Below the pieces are notes generated by a model. The model ran no database searches. It had not been told where the DNA came from and saw nothing but the letters and a program-made list of their open reading frames with translations. A DNA stretch of 64,000 bases, from assembly GCA_026122225.1 (NCBI GenBank), contig JANEZZ010002246.1:434001-498000 (forward strand). Reading direction: 5' to 3'. A program made the position numbers and the translations under genes. Below, piece after piece: positions 35,791-47,500 of this stretch. Numbering within the stretch: the first letter of the stretch is position 1; every line of letters starts with the position of its first letter. This stretch comes from Heloderma charlesbogerti. Lineage: Eukaryota; Chordata; Lepidosauria; Squamata; Helodermatidae.

Positions 35791-36391
35791 AAGTGAGTGG
35801 GACCAAATACACACGTATGTGTGTGTGCACAAATAGACAGCACATACAAACACTTGCTCACTTATGCTTACTTGCACATAGCACAGTCGCCCTCCTCAAA
35901 ATGCCCTCCACCGTGCTCCAGTTTGGCTTTTAAAAGCCTCCAGTGGCACCAAGGGAAGCTTTTTAAAGTCTGATTGCAGTAAGGGAGGGGCAATTTTTCA
36001 CAGGGGATTGCAGCATTGGGGGTATTAGGCCTTCCCTCCCCAAAAGAGATATCCCTGAAAATGCCCCTCTTACTGTATTTAGCATTTTTCAACGCCTCCA
36101 TTGGTACCAATAAAAACCTACATGCATGGGTTGGGGGGTGCACGGGGAAGCAGGGGAAATTCCTTCTCTCTTATCAGTGATCCTGCCTATCAGAGATTTT
36201 AAAAAATCAGATCTGAGGAGCGGGTGGGGTCTGGGGGAGGGGGAAGTAGCCCGCAGGCTGTGTTCCCCATCCCTGAACTGTTATGAACAGAGGCATGTTT
36301 GAGTTTTTTTAAATGCTTAGATTTTTTTTTAACGGCATCACTTTCTTGCCTAGGAGTTGTTCCTAGGAGTTGTAACACAATCTCCTATATA
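35791..36391. other. Intron sequence, nothing recognised
   Basis: No gene or named repeat is seen. A short direct duplication (CCTAGGAGTTGT) lies immediately left of the Tc1-like element. Confidence 0.4.
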
Positions 36392-36646
36392 CAGTCAGGG
36401 CCAGAAATATTGGAACAAGGATAACTGTTTTGGCAATTGGCCTCTGTACACCACCACATTGAAGTTGAAAGGAAACACACCCAGATGGGAGCGAAATCAG
36501 GACTTTCAGCTGTAATTCAAGGGGTTTGACAATAGTGGGCCACTAACCATTCAGGAAGGACAGCCAGTGGCATACACACACACCCATCGTTGGTGGCTCA
36601 TAGGTAATGGAACAAACCAACATCATTTCAAACTTAAGGATTGCCT

Positions 36647-37945
36647 TTAATACCTGGATGAAAATCCTTTGCAGTCAATGACTGCCTGAAGTCTGGAACC
36701 CACGGACAAGACCAAATGCTGAGTTTCCTCCCTCAAGATGCTTTGCCATGCCTGTACTGCAGCTACCTTCAGCTGCTGCTTGTTTGTGGGTCTTTCTGCC
36801 TTTAGTCTTGTCTTCAATAAGTGAAAAGCATGCTCTATTGGGTTGAGATCAGGTGACTGACTTGGCCATTGAAGAACATTCATTCATTCATTTATTTATG
36901 ATTGCATTTATATCCCGCCTTTATTCCTCTTGCAAGGAACCCAAGGCGGCTTACATTATCCTCCTCCTCTCTGTTGTATCCTCACAACAACAGCCCTGTG
37001 AGGTAGGTTGGGCTGAGAGTCTGTGACTGGCCCAAAGTCACCCAGTGAGCTTCCATGGCCAAGTGGGGACTAGAACCCGGATCTCCCAGCTCCCAGTCCG
37101 TCACTCTCACCACTACACTACACTGGCTCTCCCACTTCTTTGCCTGGAGAAGCTTTTGCTGTATGTTTTGGGTCATTATCCATCTGCAATATGAAGCGGT
37201 GTCCTATCAGTTTGGCAGCATTCGGCTGAATCTGAGCAGAAAGTATAGCCCTATACACTTCAGAATTCATCCTGCTGCTTTTATCAGCAGTCAGGTCATC
37301 AATAAACACCAGTGACCCAGTTCCATTGGCAGCCATACATGCCCATGCCATAACACTGCCTCCACCATGTTTGACAGATGATGTGGTATGCTTTGGATCA
37401 TGAGCTGTTCCTTTCCTTCTCCATACTTTTGTCTTCCCATCATTCTGGTACAAGTTAATCTTGGTGTCATCAGTCCAAAGAATCTTATTCCAGAACTGGG
37501 CAGGCTTTTTTCGGTGTTTGCTGGCAAAGGCTAATCTGGCCTTTCGGTTCTTGAGTGTTACCAGTGGTTTGCACCTTGTTGTGAAGCCTCTGTATTTACA
37601 TTCATAAAGCTGTCTCTTGACTGTAGATGTTGACAGTGACATGCCTACTTCCTCAAGAGCATTCTTGACCTGGCTAGATGTTGTGAAAGGGTTCCTCTTC
37701 ACCATGAGCAGAATTCTGCGGTCATCCACTTTAGTTGTCTTCCATGGTCTTCCAGGCCTTTTGCTGTTGCTGAGCTTGCCAGTTAATTGCTTCTTTCTCG
37801 AGATGTTCCAAACTGTTGTATTGGCCACTCCCAATGTTTTTGCTATCTCTCTGATGTGTTTACTTGATTTCCTCAGCCTAATGATGGCCTCCTTCACTCG
37901 CATGGACACCTCCTTGGACCTCATGTTGGGAGTTGCAGTGAACAT
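36647..37945 (-). pseudogene. Tc1-like transposase, broken by a small indel and a SINE insertion
   Basis: Reading leftwards, 37945-37118 encodes the paired-type DNA-binding domain (SKEVSMRVKEAIIRLRKSSK, GVANTTVWNISRKK, then the GRPWKTT hook) and the start of the DDE catalytic core (LWTDDTKINLY and QMDNDPKHTAKA, giving the first two aspartates). The frame is lost about 10 codons later, where LLQAKKW appears in another frame, and then the SINE interrupts. The C-terminus resumes at 36883-36647 with NVLQWPSQSPDLNPIEHAF, which includes the catalytic glutamate. All three catalytic residues survive but not in one frame. Confidence 0.88.
36881..37132 (-). mobile_element. tRNA-derived SINE nested in the Tc1 transposase
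   Basis: On the minus strand it starts with GAGAGCCAGTGTAGTGTAGT (A box), then a B box (GGGTTCTAGTCCC), TGGCCATGGAAGCTCACTGG, CAGGGCTGTTGTTGTGAGGA and GGCGGGATATAAATGCAATC, and ends in an (AATG)n tail. Transposase coding sequence continues on either side, which proves it inserted later than the transposon. Confidence 0.88.
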
Positions 37946-38286
37946 CTACCAAATGCAAATGTAACACTCAGAACCACCTCCAGGCCTTTTATCTGCTTGA
38001 TTGGTCATGGGGTACCCAGGAAACAGGCCACACCTGGCCATGCAGCTGCTTGTCAGCCATTCGTTCCATCACTTATGAGCCACCAAGGATGGGTGTGTGT
38101 GTGTGCCACTGGCTGTCCTTCCTGAATGGTTAGTGCCCCACTTATGTCAAACCCCTTGAATTACAGCTGAAAGTCCCAACTTCGCTCCCATCTGGGTGTG
38201 TTTCCTTTCATCTTCAATGTGGTGGTGTACAGAGGCCAACTGCCACAACAGTTATCCTTGTTCCAATATTTCTGGCCCTGACTGTA

Positions 38287-40744
38287 CTAATCACACACAG
38301 GGCTCTCCACATCTTGAGGGGACCCAAAGGAGAGGGAAAGGTCACTCTTAGACGTCACACTAGGCCTTGGAGACATCTCCCCTCAGACTTCCACATGCAC
38401 AGTATTGGTGGCAACCGCAAATAATAGTAGCCACAAGATTTGTGGAGACCTCTGGGGAGGGCTTGGTCTCTCCTGACTGGCATGCAGTGAGAGAAGGCAG
38501 GGGAGACGTCTCTCTCCTTGTGCAGGTGTGAAAAGGTATTGGCTGGTTCTGGGGTGGCTGCTCAGATGTTTTGCCTGAGCACATGCAAAGGATTTTTTAG
38601 ACCTATTGATAATAGACACCTGACTTTTAGAGCATCCTTCCTCCCCAACCGGATGCTGTCTGGTTGTGTTGGACTGCAACTCCAATTATCCCTAGCCCAC
38701 GTGGCCAACGGCCATGCTGTTTAGGGATGATGGTATAAAAGACAAGCCCCAAACCCAGTTCAGGTGCTAGAAGCAGTTGATGCTCATCCATAGCAGAAAA
38801 CGTTCCTGCCAGCTCCTGGACCTGACTCTGATTATTCTCAAAACCAGAACGACAACTATTCTTCAACATGTCCCTATATCTTTTTGTTCCCCCCTTGGCT
38901 TTGGACTGATACTCTTTGCTTCTTGACCTTGGCCTATTTAATGACTAATGCTAGCTGTTGCATATCGCTCAAATCGAGTAATTTATGACATTAGAGGTAT
39001 AAACAAGCCAGAGGCAATTTCCAAAAGAAATAGCAACATTTATTGATTAGCACATGCAGTGAAACAGTTCATTTTAGCTGTCAAATGAGAACTGGCATTT
39101 ACAGGGTTAAATGCAAGCCCAAAATGCCTTGGATGCTGACAATCCTTGCAGATATATATACAATGGCTTTAAAAACATAGGAAAAATATTTATGAGCTTG
39201 TGTATGTAGCTTAATATCGAAAGGGGGGAAATAAGAGACAGACAGGCATGGGGTCCAATCAGAGTTCGCGGTGGTGGTTTTCTTCTGTTGGAGATATGGG
39301 TAGGGATGTTGAAGCAGGGATTGGGTGCAAAAAGATTGGAAATTGCTGCAAAGAGATGTGGGCGCAGGAGAGAGAACTGTTGGGGCTGGGGGAGAAGGAG
39401 ACAGTGAATCCTGAAGGAATGTGGGTAGGAAAGTTGTAGGGCCTAGTCAGGGTAGAGATACTGCAAATGGGGGTAGGGGTAGGGGTGGGGGTAGACATAT
39501 TTAGGTACAACGAAAACTGAGTGAGTCACTGCAGGTGAAGGAATGCGAGGAAAGGACAACCTGGCAGCATTTTCAGAGGTATTCAGTGCTTATGAGCACT
39601 TAGCCAACAAAATTCTAAATGATAGAGTAAAACCTTAGCAAAATATAAGGGCAAGAAAGAGCAATTGACCAACTGAGAGGAGGACAGAGGTGAGTCACCA
39701 AAAATATACATCCTTAATCTATGTGGCTGGTGTGCAAAGCGTTTGAGCAAGGGAGCTCTTCAGGAATACGAAGAGCATGATAGCAGCAAGATCCCTTCTT
39801 GCAACAACAGTGAGGGTTCCTTGAGGTAAAAGTTCCTAAAACTGGCTTCTAACTCTACCTGATATTCCTGTTTTGGAGTTTAACAATTACAATACAGACA
39901 CAAGCTGTGTTCCCACTTCCCAGTTTCTTGTCAAGGTTTTAAAAGGTGCCAGCTGCCAGGAGATGGTTCTGTGACTCCTTCCCTCCTGGCCTTGATGGAA
40001 GCTGGGAGAGATCTTACATTAGTGTAAAGGTTGAATGCATTCCCAGCCAGGCACTCGCATGGCAGGAGCCTGGGATATATTTAACCTTTTAGCAAGTAAT
40101 ATAAGGGAGGAATGACAAGATGCTGGCAATTAAGGGAGACAAAAGACTCTGCCAGATACTGCATCCTTGTCACCCAGACAGAATTTGCAGCTTCTGAACT
40201 CTTGGAATGGAGGCAACTCTTTGCCAGTTTGAGTCTGAAATGGTTCCTTTCACTCCATGGCTGTGTCACTGCTCAGAAATAATGGGTTTGTGCACTTGGC
40301 AACATGGGGCAAGCAGGTGGAAAGTCGCCAGAAAGAGCCGTTGCAGACCTTCTGTGATCCTGTTTGTGGGCCTTTACAGAAGGGCGTTCCCTGCACTTCT
40401 CTACAAGTAGGATCATGTCCAGTGAAGCCTTGTGAGCCTCTGCTTTCTGGGCTGGACATGTCTGTTCTTTCATTCTGGACAGAGAAGGAAACTGATGAAG
40501 GATGCCTTTCTCCAAGTAGGAGTATGGATTCCTCCTTAAAGGGGAGTCAGGCAGAATTCTTCCCTTCTACTTCCAAGGCTGCTCTCAGTAAGAACAGAAA
40601 AGGCTTTGAAGCATGCTTGTTAAGCATTTAGACTGAACAAGGCCATAGAAATGGAGATGCCGTTGTTACAACAACCAAGTGAACTCTTTGTAGGACTTGA
40701 ACATGGGATTCAGTCATTCAAAGGCAAATTGCATGGTGGGGAAA
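38287..40744. other. UBOX5 intron 1, distal part, no exon recognised
   Basis: Half of a 'CCAACCTGGTG' MITE lies at about 38637-38725. A GGGGTAG-type short repeat lies near 39465-39492. Open frames at 40207-40631 are not recognisable. Nothing else can be supported. Confidence 0.4.
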
Positions 40745-41395
40745 GAAATTGAACATTGCCAGGATCCTAAGTCCCTCCTTGCGGCACCTCAAAAAGGAGA
40801 TTGTAGAACTGGAAAAGTGCAGAAAAGGGCAACCAAAATGACTGAGACTCAAGCAACGTTGCAATGTTTGAGATTCTTTAGCTTAGAAAAAAGGTGAGTA
40901 AGGAGGGGGCAGGACATGATAAAACGTGTACAAAATTATGCATGGTGTGGAAAAAGTGAATACAGAGAAGTTTTTCTCCGTTTTTCCTAATACTACAACC
41001 AGGAGCCATCCCATGAAGCTGAATGTTGGGAGATTCAGGACAGACCAAAGGAAGGCCTTCTTTCTTCACACAGCGCATAATCAAACTGTGGAATTCACTA
41101 CCCCAAAATGTAGTGATGGCCACCAATTTGGATGGCTTTAAAAGGGGGTAAGACAATTCATGGAGGAGAAGGCTATCAGTGGCTACTAGTCATGGGGGCT
41201 ATATATTACCTCCAGTATCAAAGGCAGTTTGCCTCTCATACCAGCAGCTGGGAAACATGGGTGGGTCCTATTGCACTCATTTCCTGCTTGTGGGCTTCTC
41301 CCAGGGCAGCTGACTGGCCACTGTGTGAACAGAATCCTGGACTAGATAGGCCTTTGGTCTGATCCAGCAGGGCTGTTCTTACGGTTTTTATTCGC
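40745..41395 (+). mobile_element. CR1/L3-type LINE 3' end
   Basis: It is the direct-orientation counterpart of 13258-13525 and 60045-60540. It shares the AAATTATGCATGGTGTGG, CCATGAAGCTGAATG, GGAGAAGGCTATCAGTGGC, TGGCCACTGTGTGAACAGAA and GGTCTGATCCAGCAGGG blocks. It ends about 55 bases before the UBOX5 exon 2 acceptor. Confidence 0.72.
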
Positions 41396-41452
41396 TCACA
41401 ATTTGTTCCATGCAATTTTTTTAAAGACACCTTCTGTATGTGTTCGTTTTAG

Positions 41453-41553
41453 AGCGAAAGTGAAGACTGGGAAGCTGATTTTCACCTCAAGCCATAAAGA
41501 TGGTGATCAACGCCTGCCTTCCACAATTCAAGCCAAGAATTCACTGCAACAAG
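41453..41553 (+). CDS. UBOX5: UBOX5 exon 2 (first coding exon)
   Basis: The acceptor TTCGTTTTAG ends at 41452; an alternative AG ends at 41454. The 5' untranslated part runs to 41499 and the start codon is ATG 41500. Eighteen codons follow, reading MVINACLPQFKPRIHCNK, and the exon ends in AAG|GTATTT with GT at 41554-41555, phase 0. In the overlapping frame a longer unrelated open stretch exists, so this exon is easily missed by length-based gene finding. The match to the vertebrate UBOX5 N-terminus is what identifies it. Confidence 0.9.
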
Positions 41554-44500
41554 GTATTTTGTCTGGGGTAAAAATAGCACAGGAGACCGGCTCAGAGCAG
41601 CAACTCTGGGTCAGAGGAGTCACTGTTCCAGGGACCGAGGGGCTCTTTGACTCAAGAGCTCATTGCAGAACTAAATCGGCAATGCTTATGTATGAGGGCT
41701 CCCTGCTGCTCATGCCAGTCCTTTCTGAGAAATATGGCTAATGGCACCCGTGGAGCGGCATCCGGCAACTTCTCCCAGCAACTTATTTGCATGGTGCAGC
41801 CTCCCTCAGAAAAGCAGCAGGCGACTGGATTTTGTAACTCTGCACTGCAGAGGTGCAACTGCAAAGCAGACTAGGTTTGCTAATTGGCCTGTTTAGGACT
41901 GGTCAGGCATTCCAACCTTTGGCCTGGAATTTTGACCAGACAGCCCCCCCTAAATAATCTGGTTTTGTTTTTTCAATCATCAATAGCTGAGCAAAAGGCT
42001 GAAGAGAAATGGACCCAGCGGTCATTGCTCGGTGAGGCTAAAACAGTGCAACTTTGGTTCTCCCACCCCTAATGGGAGAGTGGTAGCATCATAATGAAGA
42101 TCAGAAACCAAAGTGCTTGCATGACAGAGCAACAGTCTTCCTACCTTGCAGGTGGCCAGTGGCTCCCCCACAGGCAGGTGTTCTGGTACTAAAGGAATAA
42201 CCAAAACTCCCCACAGTGGAAAGGCAGCTTTGCCAGTTAATAAAATTTACTGGGCATCTGGGAAACCTTGTGCATGGTCTTGCTACACTAGTGGAATCTC
42301 TTTCCACATCAGCAAATGATAAACATGGAATATGCTTCCATAATTAGCGTGGAGTCCACTGCCGTGACTTCAGAAGGGGCTTAAAGAAATTTATGGAGGA
42401 AGTTCTAGCAATGGCTATTGGCCATGATTGTGAAAAAGAACTTGCAGGTTTAGAAGTAATCTTCCTCTGAATACCAGTTGGTGGGAAGCAATTGTGGGGG
42501 AGAGCTACTGCCTTTGAGCACTGCTTTTGGGCTTCCTGCTAGTGTCTGGTTGACCACTCTGGGAAGCAGGGTGCTGAACTTTGGTCTAGTCCAGCAGGGC
42601 TCCTCTGCCACTTCACTTTTCCTCGTGCATCTTTTCAAGAAGGTCTTTTAAGGAGTAGAAACTTGCTTCACACACACATCCCTGCCCAGATTCTCAAGAT
42701 GTTGAACTCTACATGCAAAATATACACAGCCCTGATTACAAGTTTCACTACAGATTCCGGTAGCACCTGCAGAAGTGAGGGAACCTCCACTATTAGCTTT
42801 CCTCTCCCCCTTTTTAAAAAGCAGATTTCTTCATTGTTACAGGGAGAGGGTAAGGGGTTCAGAGAGGAGCCTCAGGTTATTAAGGAATGTTCCTACAGTG
42901 GTGGGAAAAAGTTTGTGAACCCTAATGATAATTACAAAAATTCCATAGTTTTACCATGATAGCCTTTGTGAGTCAAATCCAGTCTTTTTCTAAAAATCCA
43001 ATAGGGTTTATATTAACCAGTCCCATGTCTTGTGAAATAAAACAATGTATAACTTAGGCAAACAATGAGTACTTAAGAGTCAGAGTATGTGCAAAAGTAA
43101 GCGAACCTCTTGTTGCGTCAGTTCAATTAAAGGGAATAATTAGAATCCGGTGTTTAAGCAATTAGGTAGCTCTTCAGGGGTGAGTTTGGAAGGCCCCATC
43201 CTATAAAAGGATCAGAAACCTGAGTCTGGTCTTCACTATACAGTTGTGTGGAAACACATCATGCCATGATCAAAAGACATCACTGAGGACCTCAGAAAAG
43301 CAGTTATTGCTGCTCATCAGTCTAGAAAGGGTTACAAAACCATTTCTAAGGATTTGGGGCTCCACCAATCCACTGTCAGACAGATAGTCTGCAAATGGAG
43401 ATGGTTGAAGTCCACATTCACTCTACCCAGGAGCGGTCGTCCTACCAAAATCTCTCCAAGAACAAACCAACGCAACATCAAGAAAGTCAAAAAGAACCCC
43501 AGAGTAACATCCAAGGGTCTGCAGGCCACTCTCACCTTGGCTAACGTGAGTGTCCATGACTGAACAAGAACGGTGTTAGTGGGAGGATAGCCAGGAAGAG
43601 ACCACTGCTCTCTAAAAACAACATTGCTGCCCCCCTGAAGTTCGCTAAAGATCACATAGATGATCCTCAAGACTTCTAGAACAATGTTCTCTGAACAGAC
43701 AAGTCAAAGGCAGAATTTTTTGGCCTCAATGAGAAATGTTATGTTTGGTGAAAAACAAACACTGAGTTCAAACAGAAGAACCTCATCCTAACTGTCAAGC
43801 ATGGTAGTGGGAATGTGATGGTTTGGTCCTGCTTTGCTGCCCCAGGACCTGGAAGGCTTGCCATCATTGACACAACCATGAATTCTGCAGTGTATCAGAA
43901 GATTCTAGAGGAGAATGTCAGGCTGTCTGTCCCTGAGCTGAAGCTGAACCAAAAATGGGTCATGAAACAAGACAATGGTCCTAAACATACAAGCAGATCT
44001 ACAAAAGAATGGCTGTGGAAGAAGAAATGCCATGTTTTAGAATAGCCTAGTCAAAGTCCAGGCCGAAACCCCATCGAAATGTTGTGGCAGGACCTGAAGC
44101 GAGCAAGGAAGTCCTCAAATATCACTAAGTTGAAAGAGTTCTGCAAGGAGGAATAGGCCAAAATTCCTCAAAACCAATGTGAGAGACTGAACGACAGTTA
44201 CAGGAAACGCTTACTTGAAGTCATTGCTGCTCAAGGGGGTGCCACCAGGTACTGAATCTAAAGGTTCACATACTTTTTCACACATGGATATTAAATGTTG
44301 AATCAGTTGTGGATACATAAATGTTGAAAAAGCATGTTTGTGTGTTGTTTCTTTACTCAGGTTATCTGTTGTTCTTTATCTACGATTATGGGGTCTAATA
44401 ACATTTTAGGTTAGAAATATGTGATAATCCTAAGGGGTTCACAAACTTTTTCTTGCCACTGTAAGGGCAGCCTGCCTGTCTTCCTCCTCCTATGGTGACT

Positions 44501-47500
44501 TTGTGTAGGTTCTTGTGAAGTCAGCTATTATTCACCTATGTGTAACTTCCTCCATGCTATGGCTGAGCTGCACATCAGGTAGGTGCACCTCTGTGTGGGA
44601 AGAGAGGCATTGCAGTGCAAAGGCATTTGCTGTCTGGAGACCTTCTTTAGTCAATATGGCCTACGTGACTTCAAGAGCAGTGTTGGTAGTGGATTGTCCA
44701 ACTCCAGGCTAACCTTTCTTTTCAGGGTACAAAAGTAACTTGTAAATCTTCCTGCTGACATGGCGTGGTGATAGAGCAGACAGGGCAGTCCCAACTAAAC
44801 ATTGGAACCATGGGTGGAAAATGTGACTCTTTGTTTTGATTAATTACTCACGTATATATGGAGAAAGTAGGGGCTTGGTTCAACCAAAGTTACGGGCTTA
44901 ATTCCCAGTTACCTCGATGGGAGAATTTTAAACATGCAAGTTTAAGAGTGCAATCCTATACATGTCTACTCAGAAGTAAGTGTCCCTGAGTTCAATGGAA
45001 CTTAGCCCCAGGAAAGTGGGTATAGGATTGCAGCCTAAGCGTTTTAATTGTGACTGGGGCTTGCCCTTGATTGTTGAGTTAAAGAATTCCGCTCACTGTG
45101 TTACAATGACATACGAAGACAGTTGAAAATGTTTTCAGAATCCTTTTTTGTTTGAACTGTAGATCTCCGCTGATGGATATGAAGTAGAAAACCTGATCTC
45201 AGAAGACCTTGCCAAGAGAAATCGTGGTTTCCGCTGTGAATATTTCATCAAGCCCCCAGTCCATGTGACTCTTTCTTTCCCCTTCAACATAGAAATTTGT
45301 CGGATTAATATAGACATCTCCTCAGGGGGCTGTCACAATATCACTGGCCTGGATATTTGCACATCTACCTCGTCTGGGAAAGCCTCTTGGAGCAGCCTGG
45401 AGTCTTCCTTCTCAGGTCTAGCCGGTCAGCTTGCCTTGGACAAAGAGATTTTCACACTGGTAGGCAAAGCTGTGCTGAAGAATCAAAGCAAAGTGACATT
45501 CAGCCACCGAGGCTTTAAGCCGCGGCCCCCTTTCCATCACCAGACGGACACTCTCTTCTCTTTTTCTGGCTCCGCATCTCTGGACCTGTGGAACAAAGGC
45601 CCAACGTCCTTGAGCAGCGTGTCACACTTGAGAATTTGCATCACCCATGTGGCAGGCGGTGGTCTCCCTTGCATTAAGAAAGTGGAGGTTTGGGGCCAGC
45701 CAGCCAAAGCCTGCTCTCACGAGGTGGTTGACAACGTGCTCCGGGTTGCCTCGGAATCCTTGGCACAAGGCTTCGGAGGGCAGGCCGCCAGCCTCCCGTC
45801 GCCCATGGAGAGCGACATGGTGCCCTTTGGCAACTCTGACAGCCAGGAGCACAAGCTGATGGATGCCATTCAGGACATCCCGGAGGAGTTCTTGGACCCG
45901 ATCACTCTGGAGGTAATGACTCTCCCCATGCTGCTGCCTTCCGGCAAGGTGATCGACCAAGGCACCCTGGAGAAGTGCAACCGGAGCGAGGCATCTTGGG
46001 GGCGAGTGCCCAGCGACCCCTTCACTGGGGTGGCTTTCAGCCAGCACGCACAGCCCCTTCCCCACCCCTCTCTCAAGGCAAGAATAGACCACTTCCTGCT
46101 CCAGCACAGCATTCCTGGCACTAATCTCCTGGGGAGGGCTCAGGCCTCGGGGACGGTGGTCGCCTCTTCTATAGCCATGTCTTCTCTCAAAAGGAAAATA
46201 GACCTTGTGGAACAGAACCCGGGCGGCCACCACAACATGGAGCCTTTCCATTTTTCTACAACAGACTTTGTAGTCACGTCTGCCTTGGAGTCCCGTGCTA
46301 AAAAAATGAAAATGGAGTGTGATTCAAACTCCTTCCAAATGGACTGCTCAACAGGTACCCTGGCCCCTCTGTTCTCTCTTGCAGGAGGAGTCCTGCCCCA
46401 TTGGCCCACAACATGAATTGCGAGTGCAGTTTCTTCTCAATGCTTAAAACCTTCTGCAGATTGTTTATTTTATTGAAAGTATTTTTATGCTGCTTCTTGG
46501 CCAAAAAGGCTCCTGGAGCAGCTTACACACAGTCAGTAAGAGCAAGGCAGTCCCTGCCTGCAGGCTTACAATCTAAAAAGACATGACACGCAAGGAAAAA
46601 GGAATGTGAGGGGGGAGGAAAAAATCAAGTAGCCTCTCAGCAGGGCTCGTGGGGTGGCCTCATTTCCCCTCTCATTATTGGTTGTCCAGATCCATGTGAC
46701 TCTTTGTGGAGTTTATGGGGGTGGGTGGTGAGCTGGCAGTTATAACTCCGTCGCTGGCACCACAAGATGGGTTGTGTGTAAATGTGTCCTGTCCTCATTT
46801 CATGCAGCTGTTACCCATTTGGACTGGTCCTTGCTCTCTTTCCGCTACATTCTTACGTTGGTTAATTCTACATCGCCATTACTCTTTGCCTCATTTTCTT
46901 TTCTTTTTTCCTTTTGGTGAAATGTTTGATGTTTGCAGGACTATTCATTCTGCCTGTCTGCATTGGGCAACATAGCATCTGGACTTGGGTTCTGATTGTG
47001 GTGTTCTGAGAACTTCTCTAAAAGAGGGTCTCTAGATCTCATGGTTATTGAGAAAAACTGGGCAACGTAAGCTGAATGGGTAGATAGTCTAATGGTCCAG
47101 AGGTGGAAGTGCCTTGTTCCACGCACAGTTTCTGTCACCAGTCTCCATGTTTTCATGTGTCATTTCACACACTCCCTCCTTCATCCCCCTTTACCACCCC
47201 AGTCTTTGCCAAAATAACATGAATTCCGAGAACAAATGTCTGTCGTCCTTTTTATTCAGCCATGTGCCCCCTGAGAACTTCTCTGAAATGGAATTCAGCC
47301 CTCGGGCTGAAAGAGGTTCTGCCCCCCTCGTTTAGGACTGCCTCTGATCCACAGGATTGATGACTGGAGGGTGGGTGTATCAATGTTGGTAGCCATGCTA
47401 ACTCAAATGGAGTCTCCATGTTCAGAGGCAATGTATCTCTGACTACCAGATGCTGATATTTATACCCTGGCTGGCTGCTGGTGGAAGCTGAGTGCTAGAC

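Larger units (their letters stand above)
36392..38284 (-). mobile_element. Tc1-like DNA transposon with long inverted termini and nested SINE
   Basis: TA target duplications lie at 36390-36391 and 38285-38286. The ends are CAGTCAGGGCCAGAAATATT and its inverse, and similarity between the two ends extends about 200 bases inward. That is far longer than the shortest functional Tc1 ends and typical of vertebrate long-repeat Tc1 families. The transposase is on the minus strand (see next entry). Without the SINE the element would be about 1.64 kb. It sits in UBOX5 intron 1. Confidence 0.9.

Noticed and set aside
45622..46251. 209-codon open frame on the minus strand opposite UBOX5 exon 3
   Set aside because: It is the antisense shadow of the conserved U-box exon, and the sense frame matches UBOX5 throughout.
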